A stretch of 25,232 bases of DNA, taken from an uncultured Bacilli bacterium (GTDB taxonomy: Bacteria > Bacillota_I > Bacilli_A > RF39 > UBA660). A program made the translations under genes and the position numbers. Below, in pieces: positions 8,427-16,670 of this stretch. The notes under the pieces were generated by a model, which saw only the letters and a list, made by a program, of their open reading frames with translations, did not search any database and was not told where the DNA came from. Position 1 is the first letter of the stretch. Every line of letters begins with the position of its first letter. The DNA lies in NCBI GenBank assembly GCA_910579535.1, contig CAJTUR010000015.1, forward strand, positions 10,769-36,000, given 5' to 3'.

Positions 8427-8434
8427 AAATCTAT

Positions 8435-8511
8435 GTTCCTGTAGTTTAGTTGGATAAAACAAGGCCCTCCTAAGGCTTAGAGCGACAGTTCGACTCTGTC
8501 CAGGAACACCA
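8435..8511 (+). tRNA. tRNA-Arg (anticodon CCU)
   Basis: It folds as a complete cloverleaf. The acceptor stem is GTTCCTG with CAGGAAC (8501-8507), the D stem GTTT/AAAC, and the anticodon stem AGGCC/GGCTT around loop CTCCTAA with anticodon CCT, reading AGG codons. A 5-nt variable loop and the T stem GACAG/CTGTC with a TTCGACT loop follow. The discriminator is A8508 and the CCA end is encoded (8509-8511). It is transcribed alone, divergently from essC, with its own terminator. Confidence 0.95.
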
Positions 8512-8522
8512 AAATAATAGGT

Positions 8523-8546
8523 AACTCCACTCTTTGTGGAGTTTTA
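8523..8546 (+). terminator. Terminator of tRNA-Arg
   Basis: The 8-bp stem AACTCCAC/GTGGAGTT (8523-8530 with 8536-8543), loop TCTTT, is followed by a short T run. It is close to the tRNA 3' end. Confidence 0.75.
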
Positions 8547-8582
8547 ATATACCTTAAATTAGAACAAAATAGAAATTTTTAC

Positions 8583-8607
8583 AAAAAAAGAGATCTAAAA
8601 ATCTCTT
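8583..8607 (-). terminator. Terminator of the DUF362 gene
   Basis: Minus-strand stem AAGAGAT/ATCTCTT (8607-8601 with 8594-8588) is followed by a run of Ts to 8583. The first arm overlaps the stop codon. Confidence 0.8.
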
Positions 8608-9499
8608 AATCAATATTAATTAATTCGTACTCACGTGTTCCAAAACCAAGTTCACTTGCTACTTCTATTGTATGAATTCCATTTTGTCTTTCCACTCTTT
8701 CTACAAAATGGTCTCTTCCAGCATCTTCGGACTTATAAATTAAATTGATACAAGCCTGATCAAGTGCAACAGGATCTAAACTAGCAAGAATACCAATATC
8801 TTTCATACAAGGATCTTCTGCTTTACTACAACAATCACAATCAACACTTAAATTACACATAATATTAATATAAGCAATATGACCATTAAAATAATGCACT
8901 ACACTACTTGCGGCATCCGCCATAGCTTCCAAAAATTGATTTTGTTCTGGAAGATGATCCCATAATTTGTATTGGTCTTTCGTAACTCCCGCGGTATGAA
9001 TATAAGCTTTACCAGCACTAGAAGCAACACCAATTGAAAGTTGTTTTAAAGCTCCTCCATAGCCGCCCATAGGGTGTCCTTTAAAATGGGATAATACAAG
9101 CATTGAATCGTAATTTTCAATATTCTTACCAACATAATTTTCTTTAATGACTTTTCCATTTGGAATAGCCAAAACTTTATCTGGTCCTTCACTATCTAGA
9201 ATATCGACATTAAAATACTGACTCCAACCATGACGCTCCATTAACGCTTGATGTTTACTAGTTGTATTTCTAGCCCCCTCATAAGCCGTATTACATTCAA
9301 CTACGGTTCCCTTAACATGTTCAATCATCGGTTTCATAAACTCTGGATGCAAATAATTTTGATTTCCTTCTTCTCCACTATGTACTTTTACAGCCACTTT
9401 GCCTTCTAGTTTACAATCTAAAGCTTCATACATCTTTATTACATTTTCTGGTGTAATGGTTTTACAAAAATAAACTTTTGCCTTTTCCAATTCAATCAC
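8606..9499 (-). CDS. DUF362 domain protein
   Basis: A 297-residue protein with the features of the DUF362 family: N-terminal KVAVKVHSGEEGN, SMLVLSHFKGHPMGGYGGALKQ in the middle and DIGILASLDPVALDQA near the C-terminus. The preceding segment is cysteine-rich (MCNLSVDCDCCSKAEDPCM), which could bind an Fe-S cluster, as reported or predicted for some DUF362 proteins; no separate ferredoxin domain is present. The biochemical function of the family is not settled. The start is GTG at 9499, closely preceded by AGAAGGA; the spacing is short, so the TTG four codons later (better spaced) is an alternative. It is monocistronic, with its own extended -10 promoter and a terminator overlapping the stop. 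Confidence 0.85.
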   Translation of the reverse strand: MIELEKAKVYFCKTITPENVIKMYEALDCKLEGKVAVKVHSGEEGNQNYLHPEFMKPMIEHVKGTVVECNTAYEGARNTTSKHQALMERHGWSQYFNVDILDSEGPDKVLAIPNGKVIKENYVGKNIENYDSMLVLSHFKGHPMGGYGGALKQLSIGVASSAGKAYIHTAGVTKDQYKLWDHLPEQNQFLEAMADAASSVVHYFNGHIAYINIMCNLSVDCDCCSKAEDPCMKDIGILASLDPVALDQACINLIYKSEDAGRDHFVERVERQNGIHTIEVASELGFGTREYELINID

Positions 9500-9514
9500 T
9501 TTCCTTCTAATAAA

Positions 9515-9520
9515 AGTATA
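9515..9520 (-). promoter_or_regulatory. Extended -10 promoter of the DUF362 gene
   Basis: Minus-strand TGGTATACT gives TATACT with TG one base ahead. There is no convincing -35. The predicted start leaves a leader of only about 10 nt before the ribosome site and GTG codon. Confidence 0.5.
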
Positions 9521-9578
9521 CCATCATTTTTCAATATAATTAATCTATTTTTAATTTTATCTTTACAAACGCATTCTT

Positions 9579-9800
9579 CTAATCCTCTATTTTTTCAAAA
9601 CGATACTCTTGTAGAATTTCTGGATACTTCTCTTTATCCACTTTCGATAAAAACATTTCCATAGGTCTTACCCAAAATTCATTATCATGAAGATAAACGA
9701 CTTTTTCTTCTAGAGTCTCAGTATCTTTCGCAACACAAATAATTTCAACCACCATCCCTTTAAAATGACGATATTTTTGTCCTACACAAGGTTTATTCAT
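9579..9800 (-). CDS. DUF1653 small protein
   Basis: A 73-residue soluble protein with the DUF1653 pattern: VGQKYRHFKGMVVEIICVAKDTET, then VVYLHDNEFWVRPMEMFLSKV at the C-terminal side. The family is a short beta-rich domain of unknown function widespread in bacteria. It overlaps pnp by 4 bases (ATGA) and has AAGGAGG 7 nt upstream inside the pnp end, so it is translationally coupled to pnp. No clear terminator is seen between it and the DUF362 promoter. Confidence 0.8.
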   Translation of the reverse strand: MNKPCVGQKYRHFKGMVVEIICVAKDTETLEEKVVYLHDNEFWVRPMEMFLSKVDKEKYPEILQEYRFEKIED

Positions 9801-11962
9801 TTTTTATCCTCCTTCTTTTTAACGTCCTCTTCCTTTTTTGGTTTAGGTAAAGCTTCTTTTCTTGAAAGATTTAATCTTCCTCGATGATCATAACCTAAAG
9901 ACTTCACAACGATTTTATCACCTACTTTAAATAATTTACTAGGCTTCTCTACACGTTCATGAGCAAGTTGAGAAACATGAACCAACCCTTCACAACCACT
10001 CCACAATTCTACAAAACAACCAAACTCTTCTACTTTTGTAATCGTTCCAGTATAAATTTCATCTAATTCAACTTCACGAACTACATTTAATATCATTTCT
10101 TTAGTCTTAGAAATAATTTCTGGATCAGTATGATAAATAACAACACGTCCATCGTCCTCTAAATCTACTTTAACAGCATCCTTATCGTTTACCGTTTTAA
10201 CATGACTACAATCTAAAATAATTTTAGTAATCATCTCACCACCACGACCAATAACATCTTTAATTTTATCAGGATTAATCGTAAACGTTTCAATTTTTGG
10301 AGCGTAAGGAGACAATTCTTTACGAGGCTCTTTTATACAATCTTCCATCACATCTAAAATTTGAAGTCTTGCTTTTTTGGCTTGAGCTAAAGCTTCTTTT
10401 AAAATCGCTTTAGTAACCCCTTTTATTTTAATATCCATTTGTAAGGCAACAATTCCATCTCGTGTTCCAGCCACTTTAAAATCCATATCGCCCATATGAT
10501 CTTCTAACCCAGCAATATCGGTTAATATGGTATAATTTTCTCCTTTAGTAATTAGACCCATAGCAATACCAGCAACTGTCTTTTTTATAGGAACGCCCGC
10601 CGCCATTAAAGATAGACACCCCGCACAAATCGTTGCTTGACTACTTGAACCATTACTCTCTAATATTTCACTAACCACACGTACCGTATAAGGAAACGCT
10701 TCTTCACTAGGCATGACTTGTAAAAGAGCTCTTTCCCCTAAAGCTCCATGACCAATTTCACGTCTTCCAGGACTTCCATACCTTCCAGTTTCTCCCACTG
10801 AAAATTGAGGAAAATTATAATGAAGCATAAATCTTTTAGCATCTTCTAAACCTAAACCATCTAAAATTTGATGTTCTCCTAAAGCTCCTAACGTTGTCGT
10901 TGCAAGACTTTGCGTTTGCCCTCTTGTAAACAAGGCACTACCATGAGTTCTTGGAAGCAAATCAATTTGAGCATCCAATGGTCTAATTTCATCCATCGCT
11001 CTTCCATCAGGTCTTACTTTTTCTTCTGTAATTAATCTTCTAACTTCATTTGCTTCAATCCCATCCAAAACTTTTCGAACATCCTTTAAAATTTGTTCAA
11101 TATTTTCTGAATTTGCATACACTTCCGCAAAATTTTCTACAGCTCTTGTTTTAACTTCCTCTACTGCTTCATAACTTTTTAATTTATCTTTAATTTGAAT
11201 CGCTTCCAAAATACCTTTCGTAGCATATTCTTTTACACTACACTCTAATGCCTCATCAATTTTAGAAACAACAAGCTCTTTTTTCTCTCTACCAATTTCT
11301 TTAATAATCTTTTCTTGGAACGCACAAAGCGTTTTAATCTGTTCATGACCAAACATCAAAGCTTCCAACATATCTTTTTCGCTTAATTCCTGAGCACCAG
11401 CTTCAACCATACAAATGGCATCTTTAGTTCCCGCAACAGTCAAATTAAGACTACTTTGTTCCAACTCTTCACTTGTGGGATTAATAATAAACTGTTTACC
11501 AATTTTTCCGACCACAACGCCTGCAACAGGTCCATCAAATGGAATATCGCTAATTCCCAAACATAAACTACTTCCAAACAAACTGGCCATAATAGGAGAA
11601 TTATCTTGATCTACGGATAAAACAGTATTGATAACTTGAATTTCATTTCTTAAATTCTCATCAAACATCGGTCTAATTGGTCTATCTATAATTCTTGCTG
11701 CAAGAGTCGCTTCATCCGTTGGTCTCCCCTCACGTTTTATAAAACCCCCTGGAATCTTACCTACAGAATACAATTTTTCCTGATACAAAACCGTTAATGG
11801 AAAAAAATCAGCTGTAATCGTATTTTTTCCCATCACACAAACCGATAAAATAACCGTATCCCCATACCTTACTAAAACGGAACCATTCGTTTGCTTTGCA
11901 AGCTCTCCTGTTTCAACGACTAACTTTCTTCCTAAAAAATCGATCTCAAATTTTCTTTTCAT
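9797..11962 (-). CDS. pnp: Polynucleotide phosphorylase
   Basis: A 721-residue 3'-5' phosphorolytic exoribonuclease acting in mRNA decay in the cytosol. Order of domains: first RNase PH domain (~1-230), all-alpha linker, second RNase PH domain (~320-550, with GRYGSPGRREIGHGALGER and the active-site segment GLEDHMGDMDFKVAGT), KH domain (INPDKIKDVIGRGGEMI) and S1 domain (YTGTITKVEEFGCFVEL, GLVHVSQLAHER). Length and all domains match functional PNPase. The tail is lysine-rich. AGAGG precedes the ATG. It lies directly after the rpsO terminator and no separate promoter fits the ~20-nt gap, so expression probably depends on read-through from rpsO. Confidence 0.97.
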   Translation of the reverse strand: MKRKFEIDFLGRKLVVETGELAKQTNGSVLVRYGDTVILSVCVMGKNTITADFFPLTVLYQEKLYSVGKIPGGFIKREGRPTDEATLAARIIDRPIRPMFDENLRNEIQVINTVLSVDQDNSPIMASLFGSSLCLGISDIPFDGPVAGVVVGKIGKQFIINPTSEELEQSSLNLTVAGTKDAICMVEAGAQELSEKDMLEALMFGHEQIKTLCAFQEKIIKEIGREKKELVVSKIDEALECSVKEYATKGILEAIQIKDKLKSYEAVEEVKTRAVENFAEVYANSENIEQILKDVRKVLDGIEANEVRRLITEEKVRPDGRAMDEIRPLDAQIDLLPRTHGSALFTRGQTQSLATTTLGALGEHQILDGLGLEDAKRFMLHYNFPQFSVGETGRYGSPGRREIGHGALGERALLQVMPSEEAFPYTVRVVSEILESNGSSSQATICAGCLSLMAAGVPIKKTVAGIAMGLITKGENYTILTDIAGLEDHMGDMDFKVAGTRDGIVALQMDIKIKGVTKAILKEALAQAKKARLQILDVMEDCIKEPRKELSPYAPKIETFTINPDKIKDVIGRGGEMITKIILDCSHVKTVNDKDAVKVDLEDDGRVVIYHTDPEIISKTKEMILNVVREVELDEIYTGTITKVEEFGCFVELWSGCEGLVHVSQLAHERVEKPSKLFKVGDKIVVKSLGYDHRGRLNLSRKEALPKPKKEEDVKKKEDKK

Positions 11963-11980
11963 AATAACCTCTTCTACATG

Positions 11981-12008
11981 AAAAAAGACACTTTAAAAAC
12001 GAAGTGCC
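11981..12008 (-). terminator. Terminator/attenuator between rpsO and pnp
   Basis: Minus-strand stem GGCACTT/AAGTGTC (12008-12002 with 11993-11987, one G-T pair) is followed by TTTTTT (11986-11981). It begins immediately after the rpsO stop and ends 18 nt before the pnp start. Confidence 0.8.
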
Positions 12009-12278
12009 CTATTTTCTTATATTTAACTTTTCAATTAAATTTCTATAAGAAACTACATTGTTTTCTTTTAGATAATCTAATAATTTTCTTCTTTTACCAA
12101 CCATCATTAAAAGTCCTCTTTTAGAATGATAATCGTGAATATGAACTTTTAAGTGTTCTGTTAAACTATTAATTTTTTTAGTTAAAATAGCCACTTGAAC
12201 TTCAGTTGAACCACAATCTTTCTCATTCTTACCAAACTCTTTAATAATATTAGCTTTTTCTTCTTTTGTAATTGACAT
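12009..12278 (-). CDS. rpsO: Ribosomal protein S15
   Basis: An 89-residue S15, the normal length, a primary 16S rRNA binding protein of the 30S platform. The family segments are all present: GSTEVQVAILTKKINSLTEHLKVH, then DYHSKRGLLMMVGKRRKLLDYL and YRNLIEKLNIRK. Its start has a strong Shine-Dalgarno (AAGGAG). It has its own promoter with a ~75-nt leader and is followed by a terminator before pnp, the rpsO-pnp order seen across bacteria. Confidence 0.98.
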   Translation of the reverse strand: MSITKEEKANIIKEFGKNEKDCGSTEVQVAILTKKINSLTEHLKVHIHDYHSKRGLLMMVGKRRKLLDYLKENNVVSYRNLIEKLNIRK

Positions 12279-12316
12279 ACTTTTTCTCCTTTTCTTTTTA
12301 ATTGGTTTAAACTGAA

Positions 12317-12339
12317 TTAGAAATCGAGAATCTTTCTAA
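12317..12339 (-). promoter_or_regulatory. Hairpin in the rpsO leader (possible S15 autoregulation)
   Basis: Minus-strand stem TTAGAAA/TTTCTAA (12339-12333 with 12323-12317) with a 9-nt loop lies in the leader ~40 nt before the rpsO start. S15 represses its own mRNA through leader structures in several bacteria; that this hairpin does so here is inference. Confidence 0.35.
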
Positions 12340-12360
12340 CTAAGAATAAACTTCTTATTC

Positions 12361-12389
12361 ATTATATTACAGTTTACAGTAAAATGCAA
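12361..12389 (-). promoter_or_regulatory. Promoter of rpsO(-pnp)
   Basis: Perfect -10 TATAAT (12366-12361) and -35 TTGCAT (12389-12384) with a 17-nt spacer on the minus strand. It lies in the gap just after the preceding gene stop at 12395. Confidence 0.75.
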
Positions 12390-12394
12390 ATGCT

Positions 12395-12913
12395 TTAAAT
12401 CGACCTACTATGATTTTCTGTTACTTCAATATACAAAGAACTAAAGGCATTAAAGAATAGTCTTTCAATAGCTTCGTCCTTCATTTCTGGAAAACTAATG
12501 TTATATCTTTTTAAAAACAGTTTCTTCAGCTTTAAATTTTCTTCATAAGTATGATATTTTAAATAATCTGAAATAAATGACAGAAGTACAGATTCATCAG
12601 CTTTTAAAATAAAACTTTCATCAAGAAAAGGATTCGATCTTCTAAAAGAAACCATTTCTTTAAAAAAAGCATTCAAATCACTTGTTACAAACCCAATTAT
12701 ACTACGTTGATCAATAATATGTAAATCGGTTCCATTCATAATATTCTTTTTAATAGCGCTTTCTGAAATGTTTTCTACATAATGCATTATTTTATTATAA
12801 TTATCCATTTTTTGATTACTATAAGTAAAACGCATTTCTAAAAGAATAATACTATCTTGAATAATTTTATTCTTAATCACTTGTACTAAGGAATTAAGCT
12901 CCTTTTCTTCCAT
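12395..12913 (-). CDS. Unrecognised 172-residue protein between truB and rpsO
   Basis: I do not recognise this protein. It is soluble, mostly helical in appearance and has no membrane segment, signal peptide or catalytic motif that I can see. Recognisable stretches include SLVQVIKNKIIQDSIILLEM near the start, GTDLHIIDQRSIIGFVTSDL in the middle and ERLFFNAFSSLYIEVTENH at the end. The start is put at ATG 12913 because AGGAGG (12927-12922) lies 8 nt upstream; an in-frame TTG at 12919 is too close to it. It has its own promoter and sits where ribF is found in many Bacilli, but shows no resemblance to RibF. The clean ribosome site, promoter and coding quality make it a real gene. Confidence 0.75.
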   Translation of the reverse strand: MEEKELNSLVQVIKNKIIQDSIILLEMRFTYSNQKMDNYNKIMHYVENISESAIKKNIMNGTDLHIIDQRSIIGFVTSDLNAFFKEMVSFRRSNPFLDESFILKADESVLLSFISDYLKYHTYEENLKLKKLFLKRYNISFPEMKDEAIERLFFNAFSSLYIEVTENHSRSI

Positions 12914-12939
12914 AACCAACTCCTCCTTTTCGTTCCACT

Positions 12940-12967
12940 ATTATACATATTTTTTACAATAAATCAA
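12940..12967 (-). promoter_or_regulatory. Promoter of the 172-residue unknown gene
   Basis: Minus-strand -35 TTGATT (12967-12962) and perfect -10 TATAAT (12945-12940) with 16-nt spacing, shortly before AGGAGG. Confidence 0.6.
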
Positions 12968-13003
12968 CTAAAATTCATCATACAATTTTACACTCTTTTG
13001 ATA

Positions 13004-13035
13004 TAAAAAAAGAAACACACTAATTATATGTTTCT
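13004..13035 (-). terminator. Terminator of the translation operon after truB
   Basis: Minus-strand stem AGAAACA/TGTTTCT (13035-13029 with 13017-13011) is followed by seven Ts (13010-13004). The first arm is made of the last truB codons. Confidence 0.8.
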
Positions 13036-13869
13036 AAATACAGTTTTATAATAACCTTCTTTTTTTTCAGATAAAGCCACTACTTGATTTTGATATTTTA
13101 ATAATAAATAAGGAGAATTTTCTTCAATTTCTAATTTAACCCCATTTACAAATTTAAAATATTCTTCTTCATTCATTTCATAAAAGGGACAATCAAAAAT
13201 ATCTTCCAATTGTAGTAATTGATCATTATTTTTATCAATATCTTCTAAAGTAACCGCACCGCTTATTTTAAAATTTCCTTGCCTCGTTCTTTCTAAAGAC
13301 GACATGGTCCCCAGTACATTTAAAGATTTACAAATGTCTCTAATTAAACTTCGAATATAAGTTCCTTTAGAAACAACAGTTCTAAAAGTTATAAAACCCT
13401 TCTCATTTTTTAAAAGTTCTATTTCTTTAATTTCTATCTCTCTTTTAGGTAATTCGATACACTCATTATTTCTCGCATATTCATATAACTTTTTACCATC
13501 AATCTTAATGGCCGAATACGCTGGAACTTCTTGCTTACTTTTTCCTAAAAAGGAATGAAGAGTGTTAATAAGTACTGAGTTATCAACACGAACAGACTCA
13601 CTTTCTTCTAAAATATGCCCTGTACTATCTAAAGTATCTGTTCTTTTACCTAATTCAATAGTAGCCACATATTCTTTATCATAACTCGTTATTTTATCTA
13701 CCAACTTAGTATATCTTCCCACACAAACTACTAAAACTCCAGTAGCAATAGGATCTAAAGTTCCTGTATGCCCAATCTTTTTCGTATCTAACTTTTTATT
13801 TAAAATATTAATAACATCGCGACTCGTAAAACCTTGCTCTTTGTTAATAACTAATATGCCATTCATCAT
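13024..13869 (-). CDS. truB: tRNA pseudouridine-55 synthase
   Basis: Converts U55 of the tRNA T-loop to pseudouridine. The 281-residue protein has the TruB catalytic segment KIGHTGTLDPIATGVLVV with catalytic Asp39, the KEYVATIELGKRTDTLDSTG strand region and VSKGTYIRSLIRDIC. A short C-terminal PUA-like part follows (YFKFVNGVKLEIEE). It begins 11 nt after rbfA and ends the translation operon; its last codons form the terminator stem. The start is ATG 13869, with another ATG directly after it; the ribosome site is weak. Confidence 0.96.
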   Translation of the reverse strand: MMNGILVINKEQGFTSRDVINILNKKLDTKKIGHTGTLDPIATGVLVVCVGRYTKLVDKITSYDKEYVATIELGKRTDTLDSTGHILEESESVRVDNSVLINTLHSFLGKSKQEVPAYSAIKIDGKKLYEYARNNECIELPKREIEIKEIELLKNEKGFITFRTVVSKGTYIRSLIRDICKSLNVLGTMSSLERTRQGNFKISGAVTLEDIDKNNDQLLQLEDIFDCPFYEMNEEEYFKFVNGVKLEIEENSPYLLLKYQNQVVALSEKKEGYYKTVFRNI

Positions 13870-13880
13870 CTTTATTTAAT

Positions 13881-14225
13881 TTACTTTTCTTCCTTGATTT
13901 CACTTAATATTTTTTCAATCTTGTTACCATATTCAATAGAATGATCATAAACAAACTTCAATTTTGGTGTATTTCTTAAGTCCATTTTTTCAGCGACTTT
14001 CGTTCGAATAAAAGAGGAAGCTTCGTCCATTTCATGTTCTAACTTGCTAGGCTCCATATCCCTTAAACTAGTAAAATAAATTTTAGCAAACGATAAATCA
14101 TTAGAGACCTCAGCTCCTGTAATGGTCATCGATTTCAAAAGCTCATCTCTTGCTTCTTCTAATAAAATTTCACTAATCACTCTGGTCATTTCTGAAGCAA
14201 TACGTTTTATTTTTATACTACTCAA
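13881..14225 (-). CDS. rbfA: Ribosome-binding factor A
   Basis: A 114-residue KH-fold 30S maturation factor acting on the 16S 5' region, of normal length. The typical elements RIASEMTRVISEILLEEARDE (helical N-terminus), DLSFAKIYFTSL and LRNTPKLKFVYDHSIEYGNKIE are present. The start codon is TTG (14225), overlapping the infB stop by 3 bases. GAGGTG inside infB lies 7 nt upstream and decides this start, so translation is coupled to infB. Confidence 0.95.
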   Translation of the reverse strand: MSSIKIKRIASEMTRVISEILLEEARDELLKSMTITGAEVSNDLSFAKIYFTSLRDMEPSKLEHEMDEASSFIRTKVAEKMDLRNTPKLKFVYDHSIEYGNKIEKILSEIKEEK

Positions 14226-16336
14226 ACGCGTTTCACCTCAACCATCTCTAAAGATTTAATGATGTCGCCTTCTTTAATATCACTATAATTATCTAAAGTA
14301 ATACCACATTCAAAACCTTTTTTCACTTCTTTTACTGTATCTTTTTCTCTTTGAATACTAGCAATTTTCCCATCATAGATAACGATTCCATCACGAATCA
14401 CACGAGCAAGACTACCATTTTTCATAATACCCGACTCAACATAACTTCCAGCAATATTTCCCACTTTTGAAAATTTAAATATTTTTCGAATCACCGCTTC
14501 ACCAAGTTCATGTTCTTCGAATTCAGGATCTAGCATTCCTTTCATCGCCAATTCCATTTCTTCAACCACTTTATAAATAATGGTATAAAGACGAATGTCT
14601 ACTCCATATTCACGGGCAATCTCTTTAGTTTTACTAGATGGACTAACATTAAATCCAATTATAATAGCATCACTAGCATTAGCAAGAACAACATCACTTT
14701 CTGTAATCGTTCCAATACCGCTACGAATGACTTTAACGGTCACATTTTCGACATTGATTTTTTCAAGAGCATTTCGTACTGCTTCTTCACTTCCACGAAC
14801 ATCCGCTTTTAAAACGACATGAATCGAATTTTGACCTTCATTAATTTTGCTAAACAAATCGTCTAAAGATAAACTTGTTTTAGTTAACTTAGACTCTCTT
14901 TTTTCACGACTTCTAGCATCAGCAATTCTTTTTGCTTCACTCTCAGTCTCAAAAGCCATAAATTTATCACCAGCACTAGGGTTATCTGAAATTCCTGTAA
15001 TTTCAACTGGCATGGAAGGGCCGGCACTAACAATCGATTCACCTAAATCATTTTTCATCGTTCTAACTTTTCCACTAAAGGTTCCAACAACAATTGGGTC
15101 TCCTAGTCTTAACGTTCCATTTTGAATAAGTAAAGAAGCCACACCACCAATATTTTTATCCACACGACTTTCAATAACAGAACCGACCGCATAACGATTT
15201 GGATTCGCTTTAAAACACTCAACTTCACTTATCGTCTGAATCGTTTCAAGTAAAAGGTCAATTCCTTCTCCTGTTACCGCTGAAATATTTACAAAAGGAT
15301 AGTCTCCTCCCCATTCTTCTGGTGTAAGTCCAGCTTCACTCATTTCTTGTCTGATACGTTCTGGATGAGCATCAGGCTTATCAATTTTATTAACCGCAAC
15401 AATAATAGGAACATTCGCTGCTTGCGCATGGTCAATCGCTTCTTTTGTTTGAGGCATTACACCATCATCCGCTGCAACAATAATAATAACGATATCGGTT
15501 ACACGAGCTCCTCGAGCACGCATTTCTGTAAAAGCCGCATGGCCTGGTGTATCAATAAACGTAATGGGACTTCCATTATGATTTACCTGGTAAGCGCCTA
15601 TATGTTGCGTAATCCCACCAAATTCAGACTCCGTAACTTTAGAATGACGAATATAATCCAGTAAACTGGTTTTACCATGGTCAACGTGTCCCATTATCGT
15701 AACAACAGGTGGACGCCCTTCTAAATCATTTTCATTATCGGTAATTTCATATTCTTCAAAATTAGCAACATTTTGAGTTTCTTCTCTTTTTAAAGTCTTA
15801 TCGTAATCCATAGCAACAATCGTTGCATTTTCATAATCAATACTTTGATTTAAATTAAGCATTAATCCTAAACTCATCAGTTTTTTAATCATATCGTTGC
15901 CACTAATTCCAAGTTCAGAAGCCAGTTCATTAACCGTCATATTTTCTTTGTATAAAACCACATGTTCATCTTTACTATTTTTCATCAATTTTTCTTTGTG
16001 CTTATACATTTCTTTTCTTTTATTCAAGTATTCTTCTTTACTACTAGCAATCTGACTTTTCTTTTTTAATTTTTGTTTTTTCTCACCATCATTAATAGAA
16101 GCAATTTGACTACTTTCCATAATACTTTCTACGACTTCATCAATATCATCATTATCTTCTAAAGTCGCTTCTGTATCTGTACTAATTAAACTTATAGCAT
16201 TATCTAAAATAATGACATCATCATCACTTAATTCATCATTACCCGTTTTTACTTCAATCCCAAGCTCTCTTGCTTTTTTTAAAACTTCAGCAACAGATAA
16301 GTCAACACTACTTGCATATTCACTAACACTCATCAT
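14222..16336 (-). CDS. infB: Translation initiation factor IF-2
   Basis: A 704-residue GTPase that delivers initiator tRNA to the ribosome. Two IF2_N-like segments are visible (SVSEYASSVDLSVAEVLKKA near the N-terminus and MTVNELASELGISGNDMIKK at ~133-152), separated by a short lysine-rich linker. The G domain has GHVDHGKT (~216-223), DTPGH and NKID; domains II-IV follow to the C-terminus. The length is at the short end for Bacilli because the linker is brief. Its ATG overlaps the ylxR stop by 4 bases with GAGGTGAGG upstream, and its TGA overlaps the rbfA start, so the cluster is translationally coupled. Confidence 0.98.
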   Translation of the reverse strand: MMSVSEYASSVDLSVAEVLKKARELGIEVKTGNDELSDDDVIILDNAISLISTDTEATLEDNDDIDEVVESIMESSQIASINDGEKKQKLKKKSQIASSKEEYLNKRKEMYKHKEKLMKNSKDEHVVLYKENMTVNELASELGISGNDMIKKLMSLGLMLNLNQSIDYENATIVAMDYDKTLKREETQNVANFEEYEITDNENDLEGRPPVVTIMGHVDHGKTSLLDYIRHSKVTESEFGGITQHIGAYQVNHNGSPITFIDTPGHAAFTEMRARGARVTDIVIIIVAADDGVMPQTKEAIDHAQAANVPIIVAVNKIDKPDAHPERIRQEMSEAGLTPEEWGGDYPFVNISAVTGEGIDLLLETIQTISEVECFKANPNRYAVGSVIESRVDKNIGGVASLLIQNGTLRLGDPIVVGTFSGKVRTMKNDLGESIVSAGPSMPVEITGISDNPSAGDKFMAFETESEAKRIADARSREKRESKLTKTSLSLDDLFSKINEGQNSIHVVLKADVRGSEEAVRNALEKINVENVTVKVIRSGIGTITESDVVLANASDAIIIGFNVSPSSKTKEIAREYGVDIRLYTIIYKVVEEMELAMKGMLDPEFEEHELGEAVIRKIFKFSKVGNIAGSYVESGIMKNGSLARVIRDGIVIYDGKIASIQREKDTVKEVKKGFECGITLDNYSDIKEGDIIKSLEMVEVKRV

Positions 16337-16611
16337 TTTTCCTCACCTCTCATTTTCATATTTTTTTCTAGTTCTTCATAAATTCCTTCTGGAACATTTG
16401 TTTCTAAAACTCTATCTAATATTTTATTTTTTTTCGCTTTATTTATAACCTCTAAATCTCTTTTTAAATACGCACCCTTACCATTCATTTTTCCAGTATA
16501 ATCTAGCTGTATCGTTCCTTCAGGAGTACGAACCACGCGAATTAATTCTTTTTTTTCTAACTTTTCTCTAGTTACGATACACATTCTTAAAGGTATTTTT
16601 CTTTGTTTCAT
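16333..16611 (-). CDS. rnpM: YlxR/RnpM family RNA-binding protein
   Basis: A 92-residue YlxR-family protein. The family signature is visible: RKIPLRMCIVTREKLEKKEL at the N-terminus, IRVVRTPEGTIQLDYTGKMN, and GKGAYLKRDLEV. In Bacillus subtilis and Clostridioides the family has been linked to RNase P and renamed RnpM. It lies between nusA and infB as usual, overlapping infB by 4 bases. The ylxQ gene that normally follows it is missing here. The start ATG (16611) is preceded by GAAGG. Confidence 0.93.
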   Translation of the reverse strand: MKQRKIPLRMCIVTREKLEKKELIRVVRTPEGTIQLDYTGKMNGKGAYLKRDLEVINKAKKNKILDRVLETNVPEGIYEELEKNMKMRGEEK

Positions 16612-16670
16612 CTTTTACACCTTCTTTAAACATTTTTTTAAAACAACGTAAAACCTCCCGTATTTACTTT

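Noticed and set aside
8434..8511. tRNA-Arg as the attachment site of a T7SS island
   Set aside because: Islands normally insert at the tRNA 3' end; essC lies on the 5' side, and I found no repeated tRNA 3' fragment at the other side or change in composition.
14595..15664. Plus-strand ORFs inside infB
   Set aside because: Antisense shadows of a fully recognised conserved gene, without ribosome sites.
14222..16611. Mycoplasma genetic code (TGA as Trp)
   Set aside because: TGA ends infB and ylxR at overlaps with the next gene, and tryptophans in the window are TGG.
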